NCBI GenBank assembly: GCA_030762895.1
Contig: CM061062.1
Location: forward strand, 134,895,104 to 134,959,103
Length of the DNA: 64,000 bases
Source: Sophora flavescens
Taxonomy: Eukaryota > Streptophyta > Magnoliopsida > Fabales > Fabaceae
Reading direction: 5' to 3'
The notes beneath the pieces were generated by a model, which worked only from the letters and a program-made list of their open reading frames with translations, ran no database searches and was not told where the DNA came from. The position numbers and the translations under genes were made by a program. Positions 34,419 to 46,052 of this stretch are shown piece by piece. Position 1 is the stretch's first letter; every line of letters begins with the position of its first letter.

Positions 34419-35569
34419 TTCTTTTGCAGGTCCTTTCTTGGAGTTTTATGGCACTAACCCCCGTTGCACGTGATGTGCTTCCCATCTTAATTGCGTCTGT
34501 GCTTCTCAGTAATTTGGGAGCATCCATTACAGAAGTAGTAAAGGATGCTCTTGTAGCAGAATATGGCAAGAAGCACAAAATTGGTGGCCTACAATCATAT
34601 GCATTCATGGCTTTAGCTGCAGGTGGAATCCTAGGAAACTTGATTGGTGGTTATTTCTTACAGAAAATGCCTCCCAGAACCATGTTCTTTATATTTGCAT
34701 CTTTACTGTCTCTACAACTAGCGATTTCTTTCTCAACAAGAGAGGACTCTTTAGGCATACCACAACTTTCAGATCGAAATCTCGCTAGGAAATCCATCTC
34801 AGAAGATATCAGAAAACAAGTCACTAATCTGGTCACGGCCATCAGTGACAAAAGCATTTCTGGACCCCTTACATGGATTGTTGGATCAATTGCCATGGTC
34901 CCAATGCTTTCAGGCTCTATATTTTGCTATCAGACACAGTGTCTAAATCTTGATTCTACAGTAATCGGGTTTTCCCGAGTGGTTGGCCAGTTGATGCTTC
35001 TTTCAGGAACCGTGCTTTATAATCGTTACTGGAAAAAAATTCCAATGAGAAAACTGATAGGCATGGTGCAGATTCTATACGCTTCAGCTCTACTTCTTGA
35101 TCTTGTTTTAGTAAAACAGATAAATCTTAAATTGGGAATTTCCAACGAGGTGTTTGCTCTTTGCTTTTCTGGTTTGGCGGAAATTCTGGCGCAGTTTAAG
35201 CTCCTTCCTTTCTCAGTTTTATTAGCAACTTTATGTCCAAAGGGTTGTGAAGGATCCCTCACCTCTTTCCTTGCATCGGCATTGTGTCTATCATCGATAA
35301 TTAGTGGGTTTTTGGGTGTTGGATTGGCTTCTCTGCTTGGAATTACATCTGGTGATTTCTCAGGCTTGACCACTGGAATTGTTATACAGTTTGTTGCAGC
35401 TTTATTACCTTTAAGATGGATTCATTCTGTACCGATGTCACAACCTGCTGTCGAGAAGCGAAGGAGAAGTATGAGCAGAAGAGCAAGAAGAAACAGAAGA
35501 GTTGGAAAAGTTGTGCTTGGTTCTATTAATGCCTACCGGCGCGAGAGAGAATCAGAGACACAAAGGTGA
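34419..35569 (+). CDS. Folate-biopterin transporter (BT1/FBT family), exon 2
   Basis: Encodes residues 159-541. Family blocks in order: LLQVLSW, LLSNLGASITEVVKDALVAE, YAFMALAAGGILGNLIGGYF, GSIFCYQTQCLNLD, RVVGQLMLLSGTVLYNRYW, GLAEILAQFKLLPFSVL and GSLTSFLASALCLSSI. Several hydrophobic segments are visible, which with exon 1 fit the roughly 12-helix topology of the family. The tail is strongly basic (RRSMSRRARRNRRVG) and ends RRERESETQR, as in close plant homologues. No stop or frameshift is present, so this is the one clearly functional host gene in the window. Substrate preference is inferred from family membership only. Confidence 0.92.
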
Positions 35570-36970
35570 AAATAATTGATTCTTACATTTGCAGTTTTGA
35601 TGGTGCTTGAGGTCTGTGCTTCGCATCTTCATCCTCTTGAAGATGATTCCATTTGTCATAATTGGCTCGGAAGTTTTGACTTTTGCTACACGGCTAGGAT
35701 TTTTTCTTCATTTTGAATTCTATCTTGGAGCCAACACCTTGTCACAAGTGGTTTTCAAGCATAGAGTGGTTGTGGATATTTTCGTTAAAAAGTTATTTGG
35801 ATTTCAACATTCTGCCTCGTGATACCGCCGTGATTTGTTTTCCCTTTCCTTCCTCTCCAAAATCTAACTCGCAAATAGACCGTGATTAACTTGGTTCTTT
35901 ATGTCCATATCTGGATAGCTCAGCAACTAACAAAAGTTGTTAACTGATCCGTTCGTGAAGATGTATGCACCATTTGATTGAATTACAAGTGGTGTACAAA
36001 GAATTAATGATCCCTTTTGGAAGGTGAGCATCTATTTTTAAGGCACAGCAATGCAGAAATCATGGTTAAAAGTGTTGTGAGCATTCTGCATTTGTTGATC
36101 TTAGAATTAATTACTTCACAGTAAAAGTTGATGCATGCTTAGAAAGAATATTTTAAGCTGCTGGGATTATTGTTCATGGATATATGCATGTTGCACTTTG
36201 CGAATCACTTAAAAAAGATCTTGTTCTAAATGAATGATAAAATCCAATGATGTTTAATCTTTAGAGCTGACAATACTTAGGATAGGGCCTGTTTATTGTT
36301 ATTGATAATTGAAAATGAGAAAAGTTAAAATTGAAGGTGTGATAAAAGTCATATATCTTGTAATGCATAGAGAGAAAGGTGAACTTGTTAAACTGAGATT
36401 GCAATTTTCGCGATCTATAGTTGATATATGTATTTTACACCAATTGCACGGTAGGAACAAAATTGAAGACTACTGAAATGAAGAGGTGGGGTTTCTGTAG
36501 TTATTGATGACTTCGGCTTATATTGAAATGGAAAAATGCTGAATGCATATCACTATGGTTCACATCTGAGTGTCAAGGATTAGGTGATTTAATCATAATG
36601 TGTGTAACCCAAAGGTTGTTAGTCCTACTGGAAGTGGATTATGCCCCAATTTTACTTGGAATGTCAAGGGTTCGAATTCTGGAGTTGGAGTTAGTTTCAT
36701 CTCTTTGCTTATCTATTCAAAGACCAAAACTGCAAGTTTGTAGAAAATAAGACAAGATTTGCTATAATTAGATAGGAAAAATTATGTGCATTTCAAGTCA
36801 TGTGTATATGAGTATGCATACGGTAAGGGAAGGAAAAGCTAAAAAAAGAAAAGAAAAAAGGAATGTTGTAGTTGGATTAACAGCGTGTTTGTTTGTGTGA
36901 CAAGATCAACGTGGACGCAAAAGCAGGTCCTGATAGCTTTCACGTTAGTCGTTGCATATAAAAAATATCA
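35570..36970. other. 3' flank of the transporter gene, no further gene
   Basis: 3' UTR and intergenic sequence. The open stretch 35607-35822 and that at 36523-36750 have no recognisable motif. A TTCGAATTC word near 36670 recalls a tRNA B box, but no cloverleaf or A box goes with it. Confidence 0.5.
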
Positions 36971-37218
36971 GGGTGTGTTTGTTTTGTTTTTAGTTTTCTT
37001 TTTTTATTTTCCGTTTTAAAAAATAATTACAAAACTGTCATCTTATTTTTTATTTTATTTACTGTTTTTAAAAAATTTGTACAAGAAACGAAAACAACTT
37101 TTTGTTGTTTTCATTGTTTCTTGTACAAATCATTTGGAAACATAAAACAGAATGAAATAAGGTGATAGTTTTGTAATTATTTCTGAAAACAAAAACTAAA
37201 AACAAAGCAAACATGTCC
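36971..37218. mobile_element. MITE-like inverted-repeat element, 248 bp
   Basis: Left end GGGTGTGTTTGTTTTGTTTT; right end, as reverse complement, GGACATGTTTGCTTTGTTTT. The interior is also symmetrical: TTTGTACAAGAAACGAAAAC near 37075 faces TTGTTTCTTGTACAAATC near 37115. Flanks TCA and TTA may be a mutated TWA target duplication, suggesting a Tourist-like element. Confidence 0.65.
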
Positions 37219-37383
37219 TTACCTTTTTGTCATTCCAAACGTACTTTTTGGGAGAAGAGACATGAATCCAAACGCAGGCTAATACACATACATGGCGTAG
37301 TTTATATCTATATACATCATACTTAATGCATTCTTTTGTTACACTGGAAATGAAACAAAAACAAACTACAAGTCCAATAAAAA

Positions 37384-37688
37384 CTATGCCCATCCCGCTC
37401 CGCCACACCCATAAGAAAACCTTGATTGTTCTTTCTTAATGGCATCACACAGGTCCGATTGCAACGGAAGAAGCGACACGGAAGGTGTTGGCGGCATTGG
37501 CAAAAGGTAGAGATGGATTTGGAGGTTGGCATGTTCGAGAACGGTGTATAGCTCGACTGGGCACGGAGGAGAACGTTCTCCGGCAGGGTGGTAGGTCCGA
37601 CCGCGAAGCTGAAAACATGATCTTGGGAATGGGTGGTTGGTGGCGGTGGTGGCGCATTTGATGGATATGGGGTTGAAGGAGGTGGTTG
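37384..37688 (-). CDS. Unknown 136-codon ORF, 3' part, split by a solo LTR
   Basis: On the minus strand this GC-richer stretch is the second part of an ORF whose first part is at 42676-42781. If the solo LTR and one TGATG copy are left out, one frame runs from ATG 42781 to TAG 37384-37386 without a stop (411 nt, 136 codons). The N-terminal region is rich in Ser, Thr, Ile and Asn and poor in acidic residues, as in plastid transit peptides. The C-terminal part has CPVELYTVLEHANLQIHLYL and a Gly-rich end. I do not recognise the family. Other frames here are also open because of base composition, so the ORF could be chance. Either a real gene broken by the LTR or a pseudogene. Confidence 0.4.
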
Positions 37689-38637
37689 TGATGTGATAAT
37701 CTTTTAGATTATGTGATTTTTGTATGCTTATTGAGTGAATTTCTGTTCTCAATTGTACTAATTGATTAAGTTTTGTCTCTATGTTTATGTAATTTAGCTT
37801 TTAATAGTGTTTTATATATTTTAGTTTAATTTCATGTTTTTAAAGTTAATATAATAATATTTTTATTTGTTTGTTTTTGTAGGAAATAAATCAAATAATA
37901 AATATTTGCATTAGTTGGAAATTGGACTCTATCAAATTAAAAATGAAGAAGCAAGTCCATATTTTGCTGAGCCATGGCCCATGATTTTTGTCTTTTGTGT
38001 GCAAAATTACTAAATCAACATGCTGGGCCCATGCTAAAGGTTAACACAAAGCCATTTTGTCATTTTGAATTGGCTAGATGGTCTTGCATTGAAAGATAGA
38101 AAGAAAACGTAAAAGGAACGTAAAAGGAAAATGAAAGGAATGAGCCTTGGGTGATTAAGGAGGAGTAACGTAAAAAAGAAAAGGGAACCCGAGGAACAGT
38201 AGCGGCGTGAATAAAAGAGGAGGAGCCGCACAGGAGAAAAAAAGAAGGAGCTGCGCAGTTAACACTGACGCACAGGGGAGCAGCGTCTTACCTTTTATGG
38301 GTGCGTTTGCGAGAGCTTAAATAAGCTCCTTATGACTTATCTTATGTCATAAGTTCTTATCCTATATGTTTGGCACTGCTTATTAAAGGAACTTATAGGA
38401 TTTCACAAGTTACTTTTACCTTATTCTCATAAGTCAGGAAAACTAGCTTATGAAAATGTTAAAAGCTCTTATGCGGAGCCAAGACCGAAGAAACCACTCT
38501 TCGAATGCTGCCTCCTCCATTTTCAGTCTTCGTTTTTCTTTCGTTTTTTTCCTTTTCTTCTATCCTTCGATTACATATCAGAGAAGAGACTCTCCTTCTT
38601 CTCAACCAGACTCGGATCCTTCTTCTCTCCTTCTCAG

Positions 38638-38760
38638 ATCCGCGTTCCTCCCAGCTCGCACCAGATCCGCGTTCCTCCGAGCTCGCACCAGGTCCGCGTT
38701 CCTCCGAGCTCGCACCAGATCCGCGTTCCTCCGAGCTCCGCCTTCCGCCAGCGAGCTCCG
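38638..38760. repeat. 27-bp minisatellite
   Basis: Four near-identical units GATCCGCGTTCCTCCGAGCT-CGCACCA (27 bp), then a decayed extension rich in GAGCTCCGC. They sit in a CT-rich, GC-high island (38500-38940) that is unlike the AT-rich surroundings. Long open frames on both strands here are by-products of the repeat. Confidence 0.8.
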
Positions 38761-39833
38761 CTTTCCTCCGAGCTCCGCCTTCCGCCCCCAAGATCCGCTC
38801 TCACCGCCATCCACGAAGGTATCTCTCTCTCCCTCTCCCTTCTCTCTTTCCCTTTCTCTCCCTTTCCCTTCTCCCTTCCCTGTATCTCCCTTTCCCCTTC
38901 TCCATTTCCCCTCTGCCATCCCCCATCTCCTTTCCCCCCTTTGTTAGATGTATTGTTGTTGGTAATCTTCTTGATCTGTTGGTGTAACTGATTCTGCATG
39001 TTAATCTTCTTGATAATGTTGTTGAAAACCTTTTTGTTTGTCTTCTGAAGATCAGTTCATATTTTCTGTTGTTTGTTGAATTTTTAAGCCAAATTAGGTC
39101 ACTCTAATGTGAAAGAAATATTCGAGAGACATATGAAAAACAGATATAAAACTAAGAAAATCTTTGGTCATCTTGGCAGCATCCACATCATTCCCAATCA
39201 CCACCACTCGATCACTCCATTCCCCTTCTGTAGCCACAGAATCCACACCTACATCATTAACCAATATTAAATTTCACCAATCACATTTATTAAGTTCAGT
39301 CTTAATTGCTAAGTATATTAAATAAATAAAAGAACCAAAGATGGTGTTATGAAAAGATCACTATAAATTTGTTGAACAGAATGCACAACCTCTGCCCTTC
39401 TTATAATGCTTGTAGTGTTGGTCAAAGTAGTCAAGCAGGGCAAATAAAACAACATTACAAAAATGTAACATAAACTTCTACCACAAGTATACTAGTATAG
39501 GCAAATTCGAAATATCAATAACATCAAAGAATTTTTGTCTTCATCACAGGGTCACAGATATGTGAGAAGGTAGTTGTTTTTTTCCTTGGTGTGGAACTTT
39601 TGACTGGTTGTGGCAGTTGGTTAATGTATACAGTTTAGACTGCTGTCCTTTATTTATCAATGATATTAGATGATCTTCTTAATGCTATGTATTTATATTG
39701 TGTTAGAATTGCCTCTAAGATGTCTTCAATATTGTGTTAGAAATGCTATCAATGTGCATGCTTCTTAAGGGCAAGGTTCTTAAGGAATCTCAAACCAGTA
39801 AAACATCATGTTAGTTCTTCAATTTGGCCTGCT

Positions 39834-41129
39834 ATGAGTAAGTGGTTCTTACTGGCTATGGAAAATGTTGCTTGGCAGATTGGAAATGGCATGAGTGTGA
39901 ACTTTTGGACAGATAAATGGGCTGATGACACAGTGGTAAATCTGCTGCAGATTCCACAAAATCTGCACAAGTATTTAAGTGCTTCTGTTTCTGATTTTAT
40001 AATAAATGGATCATGGTCTATTCCAAATATACCTAGTGTCAAATATCCAATTCTAAATGATATTGTGTTGCAGGTAGTTTTGCCTATTCATGCATGTGAT
40101 GATAAGCTAGTCTGGACAGCATCATCAACAGGGCAACTCACATTCAAAGATGCATATCAATTCCTGAATCCTGCTTCCAACTCAGTTAGCTGGAGCAAAT
40201 TGATTTGGCTGCAGCATGTTCCTCCTTCTAGATCTTTTCTAGTTTGGAGGTTAATCCATGGTAGACTTCCTACAAATGAGAACTTGAAGCTTGTAGGTCA
40301 AGTTAGTGTTTCCATGTGCAGCCTGTGAGGCAAGTATGAGGAAACTTCTGCACACTTGTTTCTACAATATGATTTTGTAATATCATTCTGGTTGTGGCTT
40401 GGAGATATTCTACAAATCAGGATAAACACATCATCTTTATGCAGTGTTTCTGATAGCTGCAATAAGCCATATAGTACTCAATTACATGTCATCATTAATT
40501 CAGCATTAATTCTTGTGATTTGGAACATTTGGCATTGAAGAAACCTGATTAGATTTGAAAACAAATGTCTTTCAGTTTTACAAGTTCATAATAGAATCAT
40601 TGCTACTGCATCACTTACAGGGAACTTGACTACTGGCACAATGTTTAATGATATAACAGAATTTGTTGTTTTTTGTAAGTTTCATGTTGCAGACCACCCT
40701 TCTAAAGCCCCGAAAATCATCCAAGTTACATGATATCCTCCTCCTTGCAGTTGGATAAAGTGCAACGTAGATGGAGCTGCAAGAGGAAGTCCTGGAACAA
40801 CTGCTTGTGGAGGGATCTTCAGAGACCATCGAGGTGTTGTTTTAGGATGGTTTTCATGCAATATTGGAGTGCAAACATCGATGGTTGTTGAGCTCACTGC
40901 AGCAATGGATGCCTTGGAAATTGCTAGCAAGAAGGGATGGAATCGTCTTTGGCTTGAAATAGACTCTACATTAGTAGTTGAAGAATTCAGTTCAATTGAG
41001 GTGGTGCCTTGGAAGCTACAAAATAGATGGTATAACTGTGTTCGAATGTCCAAGAGTATGTTCTTCCAGGCTTCACACATTTTCAGAGAAGGCAAGATCA
41101 ACATGGGAACCAAGACATCTGAATTATAA
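39834..41129 (+). pseudogene. LINE fragment (zf-RVT and RNase H)
   Basis: 39834-40328 encodes the region before and within the zinc-binding RT domain (NFWTDKWADDTVVN; LVWTASSTGQLTFKDAYQFL; WKLIW-like WSKLIWLQHVPPSRSFLVWR). 40740-41129 encodes RNase H (KCNVDGAARGSPGTTACGG; LWLEIDSTLVVEEF). A stop at 40326 and frame changes separate them. RT catalytic motifs and the endonuclease are missing, and no poly(A) tail is seen at the right edge. Plus orientation, nested in the Harbinger element; unrelated in detail to the LINE at 5955-7867. Confidence 0.8.
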
Positions 41130-41143
41130 AATCTTTTGACAAT

Positions 41144-41344
41144 AATCACAACTTCATAAGAAGGAATGACATAGGTGATGAAGAATTTCTTTTATTTGAT
41201 GAGAATGTTGAATTAGAGTATAATATGGATGTACACGAAACTACATCAGAAGAAGTCACATGGGAGGAACCAAATCAACAAAGTGTTAGGCAAATGGAGC
41301 AAGTCAGAGACACCATTAGAAACCAGATGCCTGGATTTATCTAG
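41144..41344 (+). pseudogene. C-terminal end of a PIF/Harbinger (HARBI1-like) transposase
   Basis: A 66-residue open frame begins NHNFIRRNDIGDEEF, the short helix after the last catalytic Glu region in plant HARBI1-like nucleases (usually LHNFIR). It continues through an acidic linker and ends VRQMEQVRDTIRNQMPGFI, the final helix of the family. The catalytic DDE core is absent, having been displaced by the LINE to the left. Its position 530 bp inside the right terminal repeat agrees with the element's structure. Confidence 0.65.
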
Positions 41345-42096
41345 TTTAATTATCTTGCAACTTGTTTGGTATTTTTTAACAATATTCTAGTTTGATGGTT
41401 GTATCTCTAACTTATGGTACTAATGCAACTGATGGTATTTTTGAACAATATTCTAGTTTGATGGTTGTGCCTCAAACTTATGGTAGTAATGCAACTTGTT
41501 TGGTATGTTTGAACAATATTCTATTTTCTATCAAAATGAGACAATATTACATTTTAAATTAACATCTAAAAATTTTATCATAAATATGTTTTGAGATTAA
41601 CTTAAAAAAATTTTATCAAATTATTTGGTTTTTTTTTTGAAGCAATCAAATTGTTTGTTAAAATTACATTTTTATTGTAATTTTATAAAAAAAATGTCCA
41701 TAAGCACTTATATAGTAATGTATCCAAACGCCTTAATTTTGTATAAGTGCTTTTGGAAATATGCATCCAAACGCACATGACTTATTGAATTCAAGCTCTT
41801 ATGGCATAAGCTCTTGTACAATAAGGCATTATGCTATAAGTGCTTAGTTAAGTTATTTACCCAAACGCACCCTATATCATGGAGTTTTCTTTCACTCTTT
41901 ATCATTTTTTTTTTGTTTTAGGGTTTAGCATGTCTGGCTAATTTTATTTTTGTTGGGGTTTTGATGTACGTAATCTTTTTATGATGAAGTTTTATATGAT
42001 AGTTTGATTATTTTATGAACAATTGATATTGTTGATGTGATGTTGATTGTCCTTGCTTACATTTGAATGCTTAACTATCATTCTTGTGTTTTGAGC

Positions 42097-42132
<36 letters not shown>
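42097..42132. repeat. (GT)n(AT)n microsatellite
   Basis: GT repeated about seven times, then AT about eleven times. It lies within the right half of the solo LTR. Confidence 0.9.
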
Positions 42133-42675
42133 GTTACGAATAGTGATATATGGATGCCTCTTGTAATCATCACTGTTAATTTGTTAATCTAGGAATAGAT
42201 AGCTGATTAATGTGGACATTTCACAAATTCCATAGAATTTTTATCATGTATCCTTAATTAAACCTAAGGAATTAGGATAATTAATAAGGTTTGGTAAAAT
42301 TGATCCACTACGGAATTAAGCTTCAATTAATTAAGGGAATATGCTTTCAACATATGACAATTGAGATTAAGATAATTAGAGTGTCGGTAATTTATAGGAT
42401 TTCTTGTCTATGAGGAATCCGGATTCATAATTGGATATTGAAATCAAATCCCTGACACTTTTATTTTCATTTTACTCTCAACCAAAATTCCAAAAATATT
42501 TTATCGATCTTTTGTTTTATTTTATTTATTTTGGGTTCTCTTTATACCAAATTTTAGTCTAGACAATTGTTTAATTTGTGAATTGATACTTCATAACTAA
42601 TCCCTATGGACGGCATCCGGTTCTTATCGATTTTATTACTTGCAATGATCCGGTACACTTACCGTGGTCTCAACA

Positions 42676-42781
42676 TGATGCGAATGGAGGTTTGAGGAAA
42701 ATGGTTGATGTGGACGGTAATGTTAGGGTACTGAACGAAACGAATTTGAGTTGAAGGCTTTGAAGCTGCTGCCATTGACAT
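42676..42781 (-). CDS. Unknown 136-codon ORF, 5' part
   Basis: The ATG on the minus strand at 42779-42781 opens MSMAAASKPSTQIRFVQY. The frame meets the solo LTR at the TGATG duplication and, past it, continues at 37688. The Ala/Ser/Thr start without acidic residues looks like an organelle-targeting peptide, which is an inference. An alternative longer frame on the same strand (42670-43113) is open across the upstream region but lacks composition typical of a protein. Confidence 0.4.
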
Positions 42782-43274
42782 GATGATGGTGATGGTGCCC
42801 AAGATTGATAAACAGAGAAAGAAAGGAAACAGAGGAATGTTGAAGCTTTTTGCAGAGTTTGCTTTATTATTTCTAATACTTTGAAATCTTTGGCAAATGG
42901 CAATGATCTGAATTGAACAAGGGGTGAGGGACTCGGAGGGGTGGCTGAGGAGGAAAGATGGAGGGTGAGAAAGAAGAAGATGGGGTAACTTTTTAAATTG
43001 TAATTATTTAGGGACTTAAAAATAAATTTTTTTATTTCAAAAAGAAGCTCTCTCATGGTGAGCAACTTGTCATGGTTGCTCAACCTAGAATTTGCCTCCA
43101 TACTTGAATTCAACTTAGCGAGATAATCAACTCATTGATTTCCCTCCCGATGAGATGAATGAAAGTAACCCTCCAATCTCCTGCTATAATATTTGTAATC
43201 ATGCATGTATTAGTGACATATTTATGGAAAGAGGATGCACGGAGTCAAATCTACACTCCATTTGGCGCAGCCCT
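42782..43274. other. Upstream flank of the split ORF
   Basis: AT-rich sequence with a purine-rich tract at 42945-42985 and no TATA box that I would defend. It could hold the promoter and leader of the split ORF. No repeats with termini are seen. Confidence 0.4.
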
Positions 43275-43840
43275 CAGTGGCGGATCTAAGACCCTGAGTC
43301 AATGGAGGGAATCTATTTCTAAAAAAATTAATAATAATCATTATCATATATATGAAGATAAAGACATAAATGTTAAAATTATAAAACTTTATATTTGATC
43401 CAATAAATTACATACCTCATAATTGTCCTCTAGTTGATTTCATGTTTTGAAATCGCTGAATGATCGCTCATTGGCAATGTTAATGAACACATATCTCTCA
43501 ATATAAGTCACTAGACAATTATTCATCCATGCATCTCCCATTCGATTAAGCAACCTATTTTTTCACAATCTTCGTAGCAGAAAAGGCTCTTTCTACGGTT
43601 GTTGTGGCAACCGGGAAAATTATTGCTAACTTCAAAAGAAGATAAACTAATAGATAAACAATTTGTTTTTCAGTTTCAACCAACTTCTCTCAAATATTAT
43701 TGATTCATTTCAAAGATGCAAATTCAACATTGCTACGTATATCAATGATGTAAGTCTCAAGTTGACTATCAAGCACCGCTAAATCAATTGAAGAAAATTC
43801 ACGTGGATAAAACTTCACAATGGTCGACTGGCAGTTGACT
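43275..43840 (-). pseudogene. hAT transposase C-terminal remnant
   Basis: On the minus strand, from about 43835 down to 43430, the text encodes EKQIVYLLVYLLLKLAIIFP, then PVATTTVERAFSATKIVKK and further weak matches. This is the hAT C-terminal dimerisation region (general pattern lPvatatvErsFSamk...) of the ZMYM1-like/TTF-type group. Several stops interrupt it. The left edge, CAGTGGCGGATCT at 43275, is a common hAT element end. The matching right end was not found, so the element is incomplete. Confidence 0.7.
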
Positions 43841-45531
43841 GTGACGATGGTCGATGGCGGTGGTCAACTGACGGACGGCAGACGAACAAGTGTAATGATG
43901 TGTTATGAGGTGTGTGTGAGAGAGAGGGTGAACAATATAACATCTCTCGATATTACATTAAAATAGATAAAGAAACCACTATAATTATCGGTTGATAGAA
44001 TCAGAAACTAAGATAAATTAAAAACCATCACTTAAATGAAAATCTTCATAATTATTAATTTAATAAAAACCACATAAACTCAGCGCTGGCACCAGCCTTT
44101 TTCTTTTTAAAAAAACAAATTGGGATGTTACAGTCACCAAAATGAGCGTTGTTTTGCAAGAAAGAAATAAGAAAGTGAGTACCACTCAGTTACAGAACGT
44201 GAGTTGCAGAACGTGAGTTGCTAAGTAAGAAAGTAAAAAGACAGTGGAATGGGTGCAAGTATATCAACTACGGGGGACAAAATAAAAACATATAAGGTAG
44301 TCACAATTTTTTTTTTGTTTTGAAAATTAGTGGGTTCATGTACACACCTTGGATTACACGTGCGTCCACCACCGGCAGCCCTACCTCCATAGATAATCAC
44401 ACACCATGTAAGATAGCTAGAATGCAACAAGTACATTATTTTGAGTACCAAAATAACCTGCAAAGCCTCTAGCTCACCCAAGAACCATCACATCGCCAAA
44501 AGCCTACACGTCTTGGGTTCCCCTGTCCATATATAGAGCCACATGATCAAGTAATCAGGTAAAAGAGGGTTCAAACTAATGAAACTACACATCTTTCCTG
44601 ATATTTAGATTTTGTTTGGAAAATATTAATTCTTTTTCATTCAACTGTTTTTGAAGGTTTAAGTTGGTTTGTGAAAAAATCATCATGTTTAAGTACATAG
44701 CTTATTTTTTTAAAAAGCTTTTTTAATCAAATTTAAGCTTTTTTAATCCATAGCTAATGTTGGACTGTGATGAACCGATTATTTTTTATCTCAACATTCA
44801 CTTTTCCATTATGACCCCCAACCACCAACGTCAATTTTTGCCTTTTGGTGCAGCACTGCTACCTATTTATATAGTGAGTGAAATGGTCTTTATTTTTGTT
44901 TGACTAATTTTCTTAAAAAAATATTATAATAATAAATACATATCCAGATAAAATCTATTATATATACAAAATAGAATGTATATTCTTCGGGTATTGTTGT
45001 CTCCGCATGTCCACCTCAACAATGTTCTATGTGTCGTCCATCATAGCATGAAATAGTGGATGACTGGACTGATCATAAATTGGTCAAAATGAATATTTTC
45101 AAATTCAAAATTTATATGGCCTTCAAAAGGAAATAATTTCCCTACATTAAACACGTATTTATGATACACCTCATATTTAAATGTTAAAATTTAAAGGCAA
45201 TAAATTTTCAGAATCCGAAAAAAATAACAATAATGCAATATTGAGATATACACGGCCAACATTGATTCTAATTAAATGTCATTACCCTAAGCCATTATAA
45301 TATCCCAATTCAAAAGAAAACATTTCAATGCTTTAAGACACAAATTTTCAAATTCAAATTTAAATATTGGTTACAAAATCAAATGAGAGGGGTACAAGGA
45401 ACAACATTTACGTTCATTTAGGAAAAGCAATTAGGAATGAATAATCAAATTTGATGGCAATTCAAATATGAAATGTATAATTAAATTTGAAATGTTATAT
45501 GAGACATTAGGAACAACATTTACTTTATCAA
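43841..45531. other. AT-rich intergenic, no gene seen
   Basis: No sustained coding frame. The 86-codon minus frame at 44221-44481 has a short Gly-rich motif (GGRAAGGGRTCNPRC) seen in decayed repeats but nothing assignable. Confidence 0.45.
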
Positions 45532-46052
45532 GGGTTGGGCTAAAATGCACTACACATATTTTGCACCACCCACTACACTACTCATATATGGCAAATTTAG
45601 GACCAATCAAATTGTCACATGAGTTTGGTCAAAATTTCAAACTTTCTAGTTGTATTATACTGTAATCAAACTATATGAATACAATCTATTATAGTATAGT
45701 ATATGTACTACTTATATTCGTAAATTTAACCTATATTAAAATAATGTTTTTTGATTAAAAAATCTGATTATATTAAAAATTAATATTTTAATATGAATTA
45801 AAATAATGTTCGTTGTCAATAATATTTTGCAATATAATCAATTTTTTTTAATCAAAAAACATTATTTTAATATGTTAAATTTGCGAATACAAAAAGTACA
45901 TATACTATACTACAATATACTGTATTCATATAGTTTGACTACAGTATAATACAACTAGAAAGTTTGAAATTTTGACTAACCTATGTGCCAATTTGATTGG
46001 CCCAAAATTTGCCACATGAGTGGTGTAGTGGGTGGTGCACCATAGCCACCCC
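45532..46052. mobile_element. Large-TIR (foldback/Mutator-type) element, 521 bp, 9-bp TSD
   Basis: CTTTATCAA occurs at 45523-45531 and 46053-46061. The two halves are inverted copies of each other for more than 200 bp, for example CCACCCACTACACTACTCAT near 45570 facing its complement near 46020, and TCAAACTTTCTAGTTGTATT facing AATACAACTAGAAAGTTTGA. The long arms and 9-bp target duplication suggest a Mutator-like MITE or foldback element. Non-coding. Confidence 0.88.

Larger units (their letters stand above)
38299..41872 (+). mobile_element. PIF/Harbinger DNA transposon carrying a LINE fragment
   Basis: Left end GGGTGCGTTTGCGAGAGCTT; right end, as reverse complement, GGGTGCGTTTGGGTAAATAA. It is flanked by TAT at 38296-38298 and 41873-41875. 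The subterminal ATAAGCTCTTATG words are shared with the MITE at 29691-30016. The C-terminal end of a Harbinger-type transposase is preserved at 41144-41344, which confirms the superfamily; most of the rest has been replaced by LINE sequence. Confidence 0.75.
37694..42675 (+). repeat. Solo LTR with 5-bp TSD TGATG, itself invaded
   Basis: It starts TGATAATCTTTTAG and ends GGTCTCAACA, with TGATG directly on both sides (37689-37693 and 42676-42680). After removing the element at 38299-41872 the LTR is about 1.4 kb. Its end (TTACTTGCAATGATCCGGTACACTTACCG) resembles the ends of Athila/Tat-type gypsy LTRs such as that at 8650-8706. No internal region or PBS is present, so this is a solo LTR left by LTR-LTR recombination. 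Orientation is inferred from the end sequence. Confidence 0.75.

Noticed and set aside
35607..35822. 71-codon ORF downstream of the transporter gene
   Set aside because: Lies in the probable 3' UTR, has no homology I recognise and no own promoter or context.
36600..36760. Possible tRNA-derived SINE (GGTTCGAATTC near 36670)
   Set aside because: Only a B-box-like word; no A box at the right distance, no terminal repeat and no TSD.
38450..38999. Several overlapping open frames on both strands, 105-165 codons
   Set aside because: They follow from the GC/CT-rich minisatellite; open on both strands with low-complexity translations and no family motif.
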